Positions 25,260 through 34,257 of a stretch of DNA of 55,437 nucleotides are shown here, one piece after another (positions within the stretch are counted from its first letter, which is position 1; the number at the start of each line of letters is the position of its first letter). The position numbers were made by a program, and so were the translations under genes. This DNA is from an uncultured Pirellulaceae bacterium (GTDB lineage: Bacteria > Planctomycetota > Planctomycetia > Pirellulales > Pirellulaceae): assembly GCA_937929805.1 (NCBI GenBank), contig CALFUT010000013.1:1-55437 (forward strand), in the 5' to 3' direction. The notes below the pieces were generated by a model that saw only the letters and a list, made by a program, of their open reading frames with translations, ran no database searches and was not told the origin of the DNA.

Positions 25260-25688
25260 ATGCCTTTTGAGCTTCACCCAGATCTGAAACGTGACGGCAT
25301 TTCGATGGGAGAATTTCCACTTTGCCTAGTCTTGCTGATCAACGATTCGAACTATCCGTGGTTCGTGTTAGTTCCGCAGCTGGAAAATTTACGTGAGTTG
25401 ACCGATCTGACTGACGAAGAGCATCAAACTTTTTGGGCCGAGTCGCGTGCCTTCAGTGCCGGAATCATGCAAGCGTTTAGCGGCGAAAAACTAAACGTGG
25501 CCGCATTAGGAAACATGACGCCTCAACTGCACGTTCACCACGTTGTCCGATATTCCAAAGACGCGGCATGGCCCGGACCAATTTGGGGAAAGCTGCCCTT
25601 GAAACCTTATGATCAAGCGGGAGTCGACCGAGTCAGGGAAAAACTATCCGCCGCAAAAATTGCGGGATTGGTAGATGCAGAGAACTGA
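25260..25688 (+). CDS. HIT-family hydrolase
   Basis: A 142-residue histidine-triad protein. The signature is TPQLHVHHVVRY with H91, H93 and H94, followed by AWPGPIWGK, a tail typical of one bacterial HIT subgroup. The canonical H-x-H-x-H triad is altered here (the third position, 95, is Val, with His at 94), so activity may differ from Hint/FHIT enzymes. These proteins hydrolyse nucleoside phosphoramidates or dinucleoside polyphosphates. Start ATG 25260; it is divergent from alaS and converges on recA. Confidence 0.85.
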   Translation: MPFELHPDLKRDGISMGEFPLCLVLLINDSNYPWFVLVPQLENLRELTDLTDEEHQTFWAESRAFSAGIMQAFSGEKLNVAALGNMTPQLHVHHVVRYSKDAAWPGPIWGKLPLKPYDQAGVDRVREKLSAAKIAGLVDAEN

Positions 25689-25701
25689 GGTATCCAGCAC
25701 G

Positions 25702-25739
25702 AAAAAAATAGCCCGCTTCAGCGTAATACTGAAACGGGC
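25702..25739 (-). terminator. recA intrinsic terminator
   Basis: On the minus strand GCCCGTTTCAG (25739-25729), loop, CTGAAGCGGGC (25721-25711) form an 11-base stem with one mismatch, then TA and seven T. It ends the recA transcript 33 bases after its stop. On the plus strand the stem also lies 23 bases beyond the HIT gene but lacks a T-run there. Confidence 0.88.
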
Positions 25740-25771
25740 ATGCATGGTCACTGGCAAATCCACCAAGTCAA

Positions 25772-27019
25772 CTATTTCTTACTCTTGCCCTTGGCTTCTT
25801 TGGCCTCAGCGGCTGGAGCTTCCTCGGCGGCTGGAACGGCATCCGCCGCATCGACGACCGCCTCTTCCGGAACAGGTTCAGCGTACCCACCGGCGGCCAG
25901 CACTTTCTCTTTGATCTCGTCTGCCACATCAGTGTTTTCGATCAAGAAATTGCGAGCCTTTTCTTTTCCTTGCCCCAGATGAGTGCCGTCGTACTTGAAC
26001 CAAGAACCGCTTCGCTGCACGATCTTGTGGGCCACGCCCAAGTCCAGCAGATCGCCTTCGTAACTAATGCCATTGCTGTGCATCATGTCAAATTCGGCAA
26101 TGCGGAACGGAGGTGCAATCTTGTTCTTGACGATTTTCGCTTTCACCCGCTGACCAACTTGAACATCGCCGTCTTTAAGGGCTCCGATCCGGCGAACGTC
26201 GATTCGCACCGAAGTATAAAACTTCAACGCACGACCACCGGGAGTCGTTTCCGGGCTGCCAAACATCACGCCAATCTTTTCACGGATCTGGTTGATGAAG
26301 ATCGCACAGGTTTTACTACGAGCGATCGCACCAGTCAGCTTCCGCATCGATTGACTCATCAGACGAGCCTGCAAACCCACGTGACTGTCACCGATTTCGC
26401 CTTCGAGTTCTTTCTTGGGAACCAATGCGGCAACCGAATCGACCACGATCACGTCGACCGCGTTTGACTTGACCAGCATTTCCACGATCTGCATCGCTTC
26501 TTCACCGCTACTTGGCTGGCTGACCAGTAAAGTATCAAGCGACACGCCAAGCTTTTTTGCCCAAGTCGGATCGAAAGCATGTTCCGCATCGACGATCGCC
26601 GCGATGCCACCCTTCTTTTGAGCCTCGGCAATGGTGTGCAACGCCAGCGTTGTTTTACCACTGGATTCCGGACCGTAGATTTCGATGATTCGACCGCTGG
26701 GCAGGCCGCTTCCACCAAGTGCCATATCCAGTGACAAACTGCCCGTCGAGATGCCATCGACCTTTTTGATGCCGTCGTTGCCCAACGCCATGATTGATCC
26801 GCTGCCGAATTGGGCTTCAATCTGCTGGACCGCGGTGCTGAGCGTTTCATTTTCAGCCAACATCTTGTCGCAAGCCGTTTGCTCGGTTTTGCCTTTTTTA
26901 CCGGCACCTGACTTCTTGGCAACTTTGGTTTTACTCATTTTGGTCTCAGCTTTTTTGCTTGTTGGCGCTTTGCTTTCGGAACCGTTACGTGAGGGGGTAA
27001 GTGTAGCAGATGTAACCAT
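25772..27019 (-). CDS. recA: Recombinase A
   Basis: A 415-residue RecA (about 350 is usual). The ATG at 27019 is chosen because AGGAG lies eight bases upstream; an in-frame extension to 27142 is outside the predicted transcript. A lysine-rich N-terminal lead of about 70 residues ([20 protein letters not shown]) precedes the core. Core motifs: [11 protein letters not shown], Walker [67 protein letters not shown], loop L2 [27 protein letters not shown]. The tail is alanine-rich with mixed charge. It forms DNA filaments for strand exchange and usually triggers LexA cleavage; no LexA box was identified. Confidence 0.96.
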   Translation of the reverse strand: MVTSATLTPSRNGSESKAPTSKKAETKMSKTKVAKKSGAGKKGKTEQTACDKMLAENETLSTAVQQIEAQFGSGSIMALGNDGIKKVDGISTGSLSLDMALGGSGLPSGRIIEIYGPESSGKTTLALHTIAEAQKKGGIAAIVDAEHAFDPTWAKKLGVSLDTLLVSQPSSGEEAMQIVEMLVKSNAVDVIVVDSVAALVPKKELEGEIGDSHVGLQARLMSQSMRKLTGAIARSKTCAIFINQIREKIGVMFGSPETTPGGRALKFYTSVRIDVRRIGALKDGDVQVGQRVKAKIVKNKIAPPFRIAEFDMMHSNGISYEGDLLDLGVAHKIVQRSGSWFKYDGTHLGQGKEKARNFLIENTDVADEIKEKVLAAGGYAEPVPEEAVVDAADAVPAAEEAPAAEAKEAKGKSKK

Positions 27020-27115
27020 CAAATGTGCTCCTGTGGCAGAAAGAAAACGATCGAGAAAGGCCTCATGACAGAACTTCGAATATTCCTCGACCACCGAGGA
27101 TTGATACATGCGTAC

Positions 27116-27144
27116 ACTATATGACTCGAAGCCCATCGCCACAA
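27116..27144 (-). promoter_or_regulatory. Probable recA promoter
   Basis: Minus-strand TTGTGG (27144-27139), 17-base spacer, TATAGT (27121-27116). This predicts a start near 27109 and a leader of about 90 bases. The leader contains CCTCG-GTGGT-CGAGG, a possible small hairpin, and an AT palindrome-like GAATATTCG. No known SOS box was matched. Confidence 0.45.
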
Positions 27145-27297
27145 GAGCTTTGGGAGTGCCGCAGAAGAAAGCAATCGTTCCCTCCGCCGCACAAGTATCA
27201 TTCGCACAGCAGCGGACTCATCAGGTCATCCGGGGTGAGATTTTCGCGAAAATGTTGAAAAACCAATCAAAACCAGCACCCGAGAACCGCCCCGGCA

Positions 27298-27591
27298 TCA
27301 CTTGAACGGGTTATCAGAAGCGTCCTGCCAAGCCGGCAGCAAGTCTCGATCGGATTCTTTGAGCTTGTCAATCAGTATCTTAATCTCCCGACCGGCATCC
27401 GTTTTGATCGTTACCTGATCTTCGGTTCGACTGACATATCGCGCTTCAATTTTGTACTTACCAGTCACGTCGGTCCACGTTCGTAGCACCTGCGTTAGCT
27501 CCTCCTCTGTCGAGCCGCCACTGGACGGCTGCTGTTTCCGTTTGAGTTTGCGAATCGTCTTGTCTTGGATGATCAGCTGATCACGCGTCAT
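27298..27591 (-). CDS. SHD1-domain fragment (downstream part of a frameshifted gene)
   Basis: This 97-residue frame holds an SHD1 (Sla1 homology 1-like) domain: LRTWTDVTGKYKIEARYVSR, then VTIKTDAGREIKILIDKLKE and SDRDLLPAW, the standard RTWTD-x-x-G-x-x-x-x-A pattern of planctomycete secreted proteins. Its ATG overlaps the stop of the upstream frame (ATGA), but it is better read as the continuation of that gene: in this frame, upstream of the ATG, the sequence is LHVHWDDYSDAWECD, which completes the third repeat of the upstream protein. Alone it would lack a signal peptide and be mislocalised. Confidence 0.75.
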   Translation of the reverse strand: MTRDQLIIQDKTIRKLKRKQQPSSGGSTEEELTQVLRTWTDVTGKYKIEARYVSRTEDQVTIKTDAGREIKILIDKLKESDRDLLPAWQDASDNPFK

Positions 27592-28883
27592 GTCGCATTC
27601 CCAAGCGTCTGAATAATCATCCCAATGAACGTGCAGGCGCCGTCCCCGTTTTCATACAGCGCCGTGATCGGTCTCCACTTGTTGGCCCAGCAGCCAGCAA
27701 GTGCGGTGCCTTTCTCGATTGCTAAATCATCCGGCACCAACTGGGATCCTTTTGGGATTTCGATATCAATCCTGTATTGCTTGCGGCGGATCTCGCTGCG
27801 GTTTGATTCTTTGGTCGGAAACGCGGATCGGCTAGCGACTCGTTTTTCGGAAACAAGGTTCGCAGCAAACTTCTTTTTGGCAGCGTCTTGATCTGAGCCG
27901 TCAAGTTGTGAAAGGACATCTTTGGTAATCACCAGTTTGTTACGCGGATGCAACTTATCCCACGACGCGCTGTAATTTTTGTATCGCAAGTTTACTTTGT
28001 CGCCTTGGGTGTCGATCACGAAAACGTCGTGCCACCTAGAGCCGTGTTCGTTCAACAACAGCGGCGTTCCGGGCAACAGTTTGGCATCGTCGTCCAGCAG
28101 CACTGCACCGTCGGGGATAATGGCGGTGCTTTCGGGCAAGGCACGAACACTGGCTTGGAACTGGCTAGGATCCGATGTGGCCCGGCTGGCGACATCCGGA
28201 TCCACCGCGATCCATTTTTCACGCGGATGACTTTCCAGCTGCGACTGGCCGTCGTACTTCAGCACCACGGCGCCCGCGACTTTAAAGCTGATGACTTCCG
28301 CGTCCTTCCACTCGCCGTACCAACCTGCTTTGACCGACATCCCCGGCACGAGTGCGGTACTCTGATCCACCGCGACATAGCCCTCTGGCAACGATGCGGG
28401 AGGCGTCGCACGAAGCTTGGCTCGAGCGATCGACTCTTTTTCTTTTTCCGTTAAGGAGCGGGCCTTGGAGCGAGTCCCGGGGTTGCCTAGACGCACAATG
28501 TTGGACACCAAATACTTGGTCGAGTGCATGGCATCGGTGACAAAGTAAACTTCAAAATCGTTGCCGCCGCCGAACATCATGTGAATACGAATCCGAGCGG
28601 TTCCAGATTTCTCTAGGCCACCAAAGCCCATCACATTCAATTCACCGCCGTTCGTTTTGCCCGAGATCCGAGCCCGATGCGAACCGGTCTTACTCTCGCG
28701 AGTCAGCTTGTAATCGACCGCCAGCACCGACCGGCCAAACTGATCACTCTCCATTCGCAGGTTGCTTAGCCTGTACATCGGAGCCTCCGCGGGAGCAACG
28801 ACCAAATCTTCGGCCAACGCTACGCCATTCGTCGCCAGCACGTGAACGAGTAACAGTAAAAACTGACAGCCCAAACGGTTCAT
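27588..28883 (-). CDS. Secreted repeat protein, upstream part of frameshifted SHD1 gene
   Basis: A 431-residue frame with a signal peptide (LGCQFLLLLVHVLATNGVAL before AED). The N-terminal 130 residues form a beta-rich domain. Then come about 55-residue repeats of a Tudor/SH3-like kind: LVPGMSVKAGWYGEWKDAEV with VVLKYDGQSQ, and LLPGTPLLLNEHGSRWHDVF with VNLRYKNYSASWDKLHPRNK. A third repeat begins EKGTALAGCWANKWRPITAL then YENGDG, after which the frame degenerates (ACTFIGMIIQTLGNAT). One extra base near 27636-27645 would restore GDGRLHVHWDDYSDAWECD and fuse it to the SHD1 domain, giving one protein of about 543 residues. Probable role: extracellular protein binding; unproven. Confidence 0.78.
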   Translation of the reverse strand: MNRLGCQFLLLLVHVLATNGVALAEDLVVAPAEAPMYRLSNLRMESDQFGRSVLAVDYKLTRESKTGSHRARISGKTNGGELNVMGFGGLEKSGTARIRIHMMFGGGNDFEVYFVTDAMHSTKYLVSNIVRLGNPGTRSKARSLTEKEKESIARAKLRATPPASLPEGYVAVDQSTALVPGMSVKAGWYGEWKDAEVISFKVAGAVVLKYDGQSQLESHPREKWIAVDPDVASRATSDPSQFQASVRALPESTAIIPDGAVLLDDDAKLLPGTPLLLNEHGSRWHDVFVIDTQGDKVNLRYKNYSASWDKLHPRNKLVITKDVLSQLDGSDQDAAKKKFAANLVSEKRVASRSAFPTKESNRSEIRRKQYRIDIEIPKGSQLVPDDLAIEKGTALAGCWANKWRPITALYENGDGACTFIGMIIQTLGNAT

Positions 28884-29043
28884 CGCGACGCTCCTATTTT
28901 CCGAACTTACCGATACCCGGATGACGTTTCCCCTAAGCCCGTCAGAGCAAAATTTCCCGCCGCGGATCTATTTAGCCTAATCATTTTTTCAACCGCCGTC
29001 AAAAATGTTTGCCTGATGCAAAAAACTGCCGGAGATGTTTTGG

Positions 29044-29622
29044 TTACTGATCACCCAGCAATTTAATTCGAGACATGGGCGTGTAAGTCGGGCCACCGGG
29101 ATCGAGGAAACTAGAAAAAATCGTTACCGTATCGATCGTGCAGAACCCGCCGTCGTGATTGCGATGCCGATGAACCAAGTCCAGCATCTTCTCGTTCCAG
29201 CGGCCGGCTTTCTTGACTCGCCCCAAGGTCATGTGGGGCGTGTAGTCGTTGCGATCTTTGTTAAATCCCCAATCGCACAGCGTTTCCTCAATCGATCGAT
29301 TCAACCCCGCAAGCGCGTCGGCACCCTCATCCACGCCGATCCATAACACGCGAGGCTGCTGAGCGTTGGGGAAGCCATCGACTCCGTTCAGCGAAAGATC
29401 AAACGGCTCATGCACTTCGATCGTCCGCTTTAATTTCTGACATAGTTCGTGGACCTCTCGATCAAGGACATCACCCGCAAAATTCAGCGTGACATGCAGA
29501 TTATCGGGCACCACCCAATTGTAATCGGCTCCCGTCGCATCCAGTTTCCCGATGACACGCGATACGTTGTTGACGATTCGCGTGGGAACCTGCACGCCGA
29601 TAAATGTTCGAATGTTTGCCAT
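29044..29622 (-). CDS. thpR: RNA 2',3'-cyclic phosphodiesterase (2'-5' RNA ligase family)
   Basis: A 192-residue 2H phosphoesterase. The two catalytic H-x-T-x motifs are HVTLNF (H43) and HMTLGR (H130), each in the usual context (VVPDNLHVTLNFAGDV, DYTPHMTLGRVKKAGRW). The start MANIRTFIGVQVP matches the RxFIAI-type beginning. The enzyme opens 2',3'-cyclic phosphate ends of RNA. Monocistronic as far as can be seen; no partner is suggested by its neighbours. Confidence 0.93.
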   Translation of the reverse strand: MANIRTFIGVQVPTRIVNNVSRVIGKLDATGADYNWVVPDNLHVTLNFAGDVLDREVHELCQKLKRTIEVHEPFDLSLNGVDGFPNAQQPRVLWIGVDEGADALAGLNRSIEETLCDWGFNKDRNDYTPHMTLGRVKKAGRWNEKMLDLVHRHRNHDGGFCTIDTVTIFSSFLDPGGPTYTPMSRIKLLGDQ

Positions 29623-29837
29623 GCGGAGAATTTCGAGGGACTACTTGGTGACCGAAATGCGACCAAGTTAAAACGATTTGTTGCCCGTGTTCGGGCGAGC
29701 GACATAAAATTGAATCGGCCAGCATAATCGGGGCCGGCTTTACGTACGATACTGCCCCTCGAAGATCAGGCAAGCTGGCGATACAATCCTCCGTTCAAAA
29801 CTCAGACAAAATATGACCTTTCATACAGGATCGCCTC

Positions 29838-30839
29838 GTGGCCGCAGACAAAAAATTTGACGTATTCGGTGTTGGAAACGCAATCGTTGACACATTGGCT
29901 CAAGTGGATGACGCGTTCATCAACGATTTGGACCTAGCCAAAGGCGGCATGGCGTTGATGGATGCTGACGCTCAAGCCACCGTGCTGGAAAAACTGGAAG
30001 GCATGCCGCTTCGACTTGCGTCGGGCGGATCGGCGGCCAACACGATGGTCGCGGTGGCTCAAAGCGGAGGAACCGGTGTCTACAGCGGGAAGGTTACCGC
30101 TGATACCAACGGTCAGTTCTATAAAAAGGACATGGAGGAAGCCGGAATCGGTTTCCACGTGCCGGCCGCTCCTGAAGCCAGCCTGCCAACCGGCACCTGC
30201 GTCGTGCTGACGACCCCCGACACCGAGCGAACGATGTGTACGCACCTTGGCGTTTCTACCACGTTGAACAAATCAGAAATTGACACCGACTTACTGGCCG
30301 CGTCAAAGATCAGCTACATCGAGGGCTACCTTTGGGATGCGGAAGATCCTCGTGCTGCCTGCATCGAAGCGTTCGAGCAATCCAAAAAGCTAGGTGTACG
30401 AACTTCGTTCACGTTTTCGGATGCGTTTCTGCTGGGGCGTTATGGCGACGAGTTCAAAAAGGTCGTGGCCGACTACTGCGATATCGTTTTCTGCAACGCG
30501 GACGAAGCCCGTCAGTTCTTCGGCAGCGACGACTTGGCTGACTGCGTCAAGCAAATGGGCCAGCACTGCGAATTGGCATTCATCACCGACGGCGGGGCAG
30601 GGTGCCACGTGGTCGAGAACGGTAACGCAACGCTGGTCGAAGGCTTTGATGTGAAAGCGGTCGACACTAACGGAGCCGGTGACGCGTTTGCAGGTGGAGC
30701 CCTCTACGGACTGACTCACGACATGTCGCCAATTAAAGCCGCTCGCTGGGGCAACTACTTCGCCAGCAAGGTCGTCAGCAACATCGGTCCACGCTTGCAG
30801 GATCCGCTTAAAGACAAAGTCGCTGAAATTGCGGGGTAG
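29838..30839 (+). CDS. PfkB-family carbohydrate/adenosine kinase
   Basis: A 333-residue ribokinase-fold sugar or nucleoside kinase starting at GTG 29838, with AGGA about nine bases upstream. The N-terminal signature is FDVFGVGNAIVDTLAQVDDA, the substrate loop LASGGSAANTMVAVAQSGG, and the C-terminal anion hole/catalytic base is VDTNGAGDAFAGGALYGL. The sequence resembles bacterial adenosine kinase-like members (GIGNAIVD start, SGGSAANT, SYIEGYLWD), so adenosine is a plausible substrate. Exact specificity is uncertain. Confidence 0.92.
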   Translation: MAADKKFDVFGVGNAIVDTLAQVDDAFINDLDLAKGGMALMDADAQATVLEKLEGMPLRLASGGSAANTMVAVAQSGGTGVYSGKVTADTNGQFYKKDMEEAGIGFHVPAAPEASLPTGTCVVLTTPDTERTMCTHLGVSTTLNKSEIDTDLLAASKISYIEGYLWDAEDPRAACIEAFEQSKKLGVRTSFTFSDAFLLGRYGDEFKKVVADYCDIVFCNADEARQFFGSDDLADCVKQMGQHCELAFITDGGAGCHVVENGNATLVEGFDVKAVDTNGAGDAFAGGALYGLTHDMSPIKAARWGNYFASKVVSNIGPRLQDPLKDKVAEIAG

Positions 30840-31208
30840 GGCGGGAGTCAGGCGTCAGATAGCAGAGTTGAGACTCAAGTTTCCCCGCACTGGATTTTGA
30901 ATCCGCGCGGTGCATGAAACTAGGTTGCCAGCATGTCGTTCCGTGAAAACAGGATTCGGCGCGCCGTACTTTACTTCCTAGCCCCTCTTTTCGCGCCGAT
31001 ATTTCCTCGCCATTTTGACCGCGAGTGACAGCAGCCACTCCCTCAAAACCCGTGTTTTCCGAAGCCGTCAACAGCCCAAACAAACATTACACAACTATTA
31101 CATTGGCGTGACGTTCTGCTAACTACATCCAACCCGACAATTCATATACTTCTGGTCGTTGCGTTGGAGATCATTCAAGCGCGAAGAACTCACCCTTAGG
31201 AAAAGCAC
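30840..31208. other. Gene-free stretch upstream of desaturase
   Basis: About 370 bases without a credible gene. A TATACT box lies at 31145-31150, about 60 bases before the desaturase start, but no good -35 is at the right spacing. No terminator for the kinase gene was recognised. Confidence 0.4.
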
Positions 31209-32267
31209 ATGTCAACGGTTTTACCTCCCACCGATACTTCGAAATCTGGCAAGAAAAAACGACTCTCCGATGGACTGGAAATTGCTCCTGCTGAAGGTGT
31301 TTTTGAAAACGGTGACACGGCTCATCCCGCCGACTATGTCGAACCTCACGATATTGCTGCCGAAGAACGAAACGAAGAAGAGCAAACGTTCACTCATAAG
31401 ATGGTGATCCTTGGCACGGTCGTCCTTCCTCTTTTGGGCTTGGCTGGAGCCATCGTCATGGCGTTCAACAATGGCTACATCAGCTGGTTGCATTTGACCA
31501 TGCTGATCGGCGGCTGGTACCTAACCGGCCTAGGCATCACGATCGGTTTCCACCGCATGCTGACCCATCGCTCGTTTGAAGCGAAGCCATGGGTCAGAAA
31601 CTTCTGGACCGCCATGGGTTCACTTGCCGTTGAGGGCTCACCAATTGACTGGTGCATGGTCCATCGCAAGCACCACCGCTTTAGCGATCACGAAGGCGAC
31701 CCGCACTCGCCCCACTTGCATGACGACACGCTTGCGGGAATGCTCAAGGGAGCTTGGCACTCGCACGTTGGTTGGATGTTTGAAGCCAACTGGTCTCGCA
31801 CAGAGCGATTGAAGTACGTTCCCGATCTCATGAACGATCCTGTTCTATTGGCGATCGACCGAAACTACTACATGTGGGTCACCGCGACCTTGGTGATTCC
31901 AACGATCATCGGCGGGCTTGCTGACATGAGCCTGATGGGTGCGTTTCTGGGGCTGCTATGGGGCGGATTGGCTCGCGTTTGCCTGTCGCATCACATGACA
32001 TGGTCAATCAACTCGATCTGCCATCTGTTTGGAGCACGCGACTTCAAGTCATCGGACGACTCACGAAACAACATTGTGTTTGGCGTTCTTAGCCATGGCG
32101 AAGGCTGGCACAACAATCATCACGCGTTCCCAACTTCGGCTCGTCACGGCCTGAAGTGGTGGCAGTTTGACTTGAGCTGGGTCATCATCCGAGCCATGCA
32201 GGTTACTGGATTGGCGTGGAACGTGAAGCTTCCGAGTGAGAAGCAAATGAAAAGTCGAGCTCGATAG
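31209..32267 (+). CDS. Acyl-CoA/acyl-lipid delta-9 fatty acid desaturase
   Basis: A 352-residue membrane di-iron desaturase. The three histidine clusters are all present: HRMLTH (115-120), VHRKHHRF (His 152, 155, 156) and HGEGWHNNHHAFP (His 296, 301, 304, 305), the last with the N-N-H-H form of delta-9 acyl-CoA desaturases. Hydrophobic segments flank them (LGTVVLPLLGLAGAIVMAF, ISWLHLTMLIGGWYLTGLGI, LMGAFLGLLWGGLARVCLSH). The N-terminal 70 residues are acidic and hydrophilic. It introduces a cis double bond into membrane fatty acids, and cold induction is common in the family. Ends in a strong terminator. Confidence 0.93.
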   Translation: MSTVLPPTDTSKSGKKKRLSDGLEIAPAEGVFENGDTAHPADYVEPHDIAAEERNEEEQTFTHKMVILGTVVLPLLGLAGAIVMAFNNGYISWLHLTMLIGGWYLTGLGITIGFHRMLTHRSFEAKPWVRNFWTAMGSLAVEGSPIDWCMVHRKHHRFSDHEGDPHSPHLHDDTLAGMLKGAWHSHVGWMFEANWSRTERLKYVPDLMNDPVLLAIDRNYYMWVTATLVIPTIIGGLADMSLMGAFLGLLWGGLARVCLSHHMTWSINSICHLFGARDFKSSDDSRNNIVFGVLSHGEGWHNNHHAFPTSARHGLKWWQFDLSWVIIRAMQVTGLAWNVKLPSEKQMKSRAR

Positions 32268-32291
32268 AGTTACCGCGATTTAGCAATTCTC

Positions 32292-32321
32292 AAAGGACAG
32301 GTTTTCAACCTGTCCTTTTTT
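32292..32321 (+). terminator. Intrinsic terminator after desaturase
   Basis: AAAGGACAGGTT (32292-32303) and AACCTGTCCTTT (32307-32318) form a perfect 12-base stem, with T continuing to 32321. It lies 24 bases after the stop. A-rich on the left side, so it could also act weakly on the minus strand, but the response-regulator gene ends about 77 bases further on. Confidence 0.92.
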
Positions 32322-32397
32322 ATGCGCACTCACCTTGTGTGGCAGCCGCATCCGACGAAAGTCTGAAGACTTTGCTACCAACCGCAGCCCTGACAGT

Positions 32398-33123
32398 CTA
32401 CGGTTCTTTCAAGAACCGATAGCCCGCATCCCGAATCGTGACCAAGTGCACAGGCTTGGCCGGATTGGGCTCGAACGTTTTTCGCAACTGACGAATCACC
32501 TGATCGGGAGCCCGTGTGTTGATGTGGCCCGGCAACTCCCAGACATCCTCCAGCAATTGAGGCCGCGGAACGACCGCGCCTTCGCGTTCAATAAAGTATT
32601 TGAGGACTCGCAGCTGCAACTGAGTCAATCGAACTGGCCGGTCGTCGACGGTGATCTCGTACGTTTCAAAATTAATTTTCACGTTGGCGAATTCATAGAC
32701 CTTCAGGTCCGGCGAGTCTTGAGCGATCCGCGTTGATGTTTGATTGAACATGGATAGCAAGTTTTTGATCCGACTGATCAGTTCGTCCAACTCGAACGGC
32801 TTGACCATGTATTGGTTTGCACCAACGTCGAAACCCTGCGTTCGATCTTCCGACAACGTTCGAGCACTAAGCATCAACACCGGCATATGCCGACCTGAAT
32901 TCCGGATCCTTTCGCAAACTTCGTAGCCGCTCATGCCGGGCATCATCAAGTCCAGCACGACTAAGTCAACTGGATCGGCATCGTTTTCGATCGCCTCCAA
33001 TGCCTCCGGGCCATCAGACGCGGTCGTGACACGAAAACCTTCAGCCTCAAGGTTGAACTTGATCCCAACGGCCAAGTGCTCTTCATCATCGACGACTAGA
33101 ATGTGTTGCTTGTTTTCCGACAT
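32398..33123 (-). CDS. OmpR/PhoB-type response regulator
   Basis: A 241-residue two-component regulator. The receiver domain has HILVVDDEEHLAVG, phospho-acceptor D58 (LVVLDLMMPGMSG) and K108 (MVKPFE). The C-terminal winged helix (VRLTQLQLRVLKYFIEREGA, INTRAPDQVIRQLRKTFEPN, VTIRDAGYRFL) is of the Trans_reg_C type. It follows the histidine kinase gene on the same strand with 8 bases between them, so kinase and regulator form one operon. Target genes unknown. Confidence 0.95.
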   Translation of the reverse strand: MSENKQHILVVDDEEHLAVGIKFNLEAEGFRVTTASDGPEALEAIENDADPVDLVVLDLMMPGMSGYEVCERIRNSGRHMPVLMLSARTLSEDRTQGFDVGANQYMVKPFELDELISRIKNLLSMFNQTSTRIAQDSPDLKVYEFANVKINFETYEITVDDRPVRLTQLQLRVLKYFIEREGAVVPRPQLLEDVWELPGHINTRAPDQVIRQLRKTFEPNPAKPVHLVTIRDAGYRFLKEP

Positions 33124-33131
33124 CTTGCAAT

Positions 33132-34103
33132 TCAGCTTGGATCTGAAACAACTTTCGCGGGCTCGCTGTCCTCAACCGTCCATGCCCGCACGATCGATGC
33201 ATCTTCCGGCAATCGAGCGGCCGGCAAGCGAACCTCGAACACGGTTCCCATTTTGCGATCACGGTCTAGGACGCGGACCTTCCCTCCCATTCTTTTTACC
33301 AATGTCCGCACAATGAACAATCCCAGTCCGGTTCCCGGTTTTTTGCGTTGAAGTTCCTCGCCCAATCGCACAAACCGCCCGAAAACTTTGCGTCGCATGT
33401 CACGAGGAATTCCTGCCCCGTTGTCTGAGATTTCGGCTACCGCGCGATCACGCTCAACTCGCAAAGTCGCGGTGACTTTCGGGGGCGAGCCCGCGTACTT
33501 GACCGCGTTGTCCAGCAAGTTTCGGAAAATCATCAGAGCATCTTCACGATTGCCCTCGATAGAACAGGCGGTCAAGTCCAATGCCACGGCCGATCGATCG
33601 ACGCGGTATCGGTCGCAAACCGAATCAGCACAACGCTGGATTAGATCATGCAAACGAATTTCCTCGACGCCCAGATTTTCTTCGCCTTTGGTCACGGCCC
33701 CCGCATCCAGCAAATGACTGATCAAGTTATCCAGACGCTTGACATCGTCCATCATGTAACGGTGAAAGGTGGATCGCTCCTCGTCGCTGACCTCGCGTTT
33801 GTGCATCGTCTGTAAATAAAGCTTCAACGAAGCGATAGGAGATTTCAATTCGTGCGTAACGCTATCGATAAAGTTTGACTGCCGCCGCGACAGATTGATC
33901 GCCTTAATCGACAATGTCAGATAGGTAATCACCCCTGCCAAGACGATCGCCAAAATCAAAGTTCCAACCGACAACAAGGTCCAACTGAGCTTGGCAATGA
34001 CTCCCGTTGTCACGAACACCCAACCAACGATCAGCGCGATGATCAGCAGAATCATCGTTACGCCAAGTGTGATCGGTAATCGTAGAGACCAGCGTTCGAA
34101 CAT
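33132..34103 (-). CDS. Sensor histidine kinase
   Basis: A 323-residue kinase with two N-terminal membrane segments (LPITLGVTMILLIIALIVGW; TLLSVGTLILAIVLAGVITY) separated by a very short loop, so it lacks an extracellular sensor domain and probably senses within the membrane or through a partner. H-box: FIDSVTHELKSPIASLKL with H84. N-box: IFRNLLDNAVKYAG. G boxes: ISDNGAGIP and GTGLGLFIV. It phosphorylates the adjacent regulator. The 154-base gap upstream separates it from the DUF1559 gene on the same strand. Confidence 0.94.
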   Translation of the reverse strand: MFERWSLRLPITLGVTMILLIIALIVGWVFVTTGVIAKLSWTLLSVGTLILAIVLAGVITYLTLSIKAINLSRRQSNFIDSVTHELKSPIASLKLYLQTMHKREVSDEERSTFHRYMMDDVKRLDNLISHLLDAGAVTKGEENLGVEEIRLHDLIQRCADSVCDRYRVDRSAVALDLTACSIEGNREDALMIFRNLLDNAVKYAGSPPKVTATLRVERDRAVAEISDNGAGIPRDMRRKVFGRFVRLGEELQRKKPGTGLGLFIVRTLVKRMGGKVRVLDRDRKMGTVFEVRLPAARLPEDASIVRAWTVEDSEPAKVVSDPS

Positions 34104-34257
34104 CGTTCAGGCAGTCAAGTTTCAGGCTGTGCAGACTTCAGGCCGAAATATCCGCGACCTGAGCGCGACAAAATCGCACTCAAGAACCTTAGTCGCTGGA
34201 CGCAGAAAATGCCACCGATGCGAACCTTTGCCCACATCGAATCGCGTCTGAGAACCA

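Noticed and set aside
27020-27142. Longer RecA start
   Set aside because: The predicted promoter is inside this stretch and AGGAG stands before the ATG at 27019.
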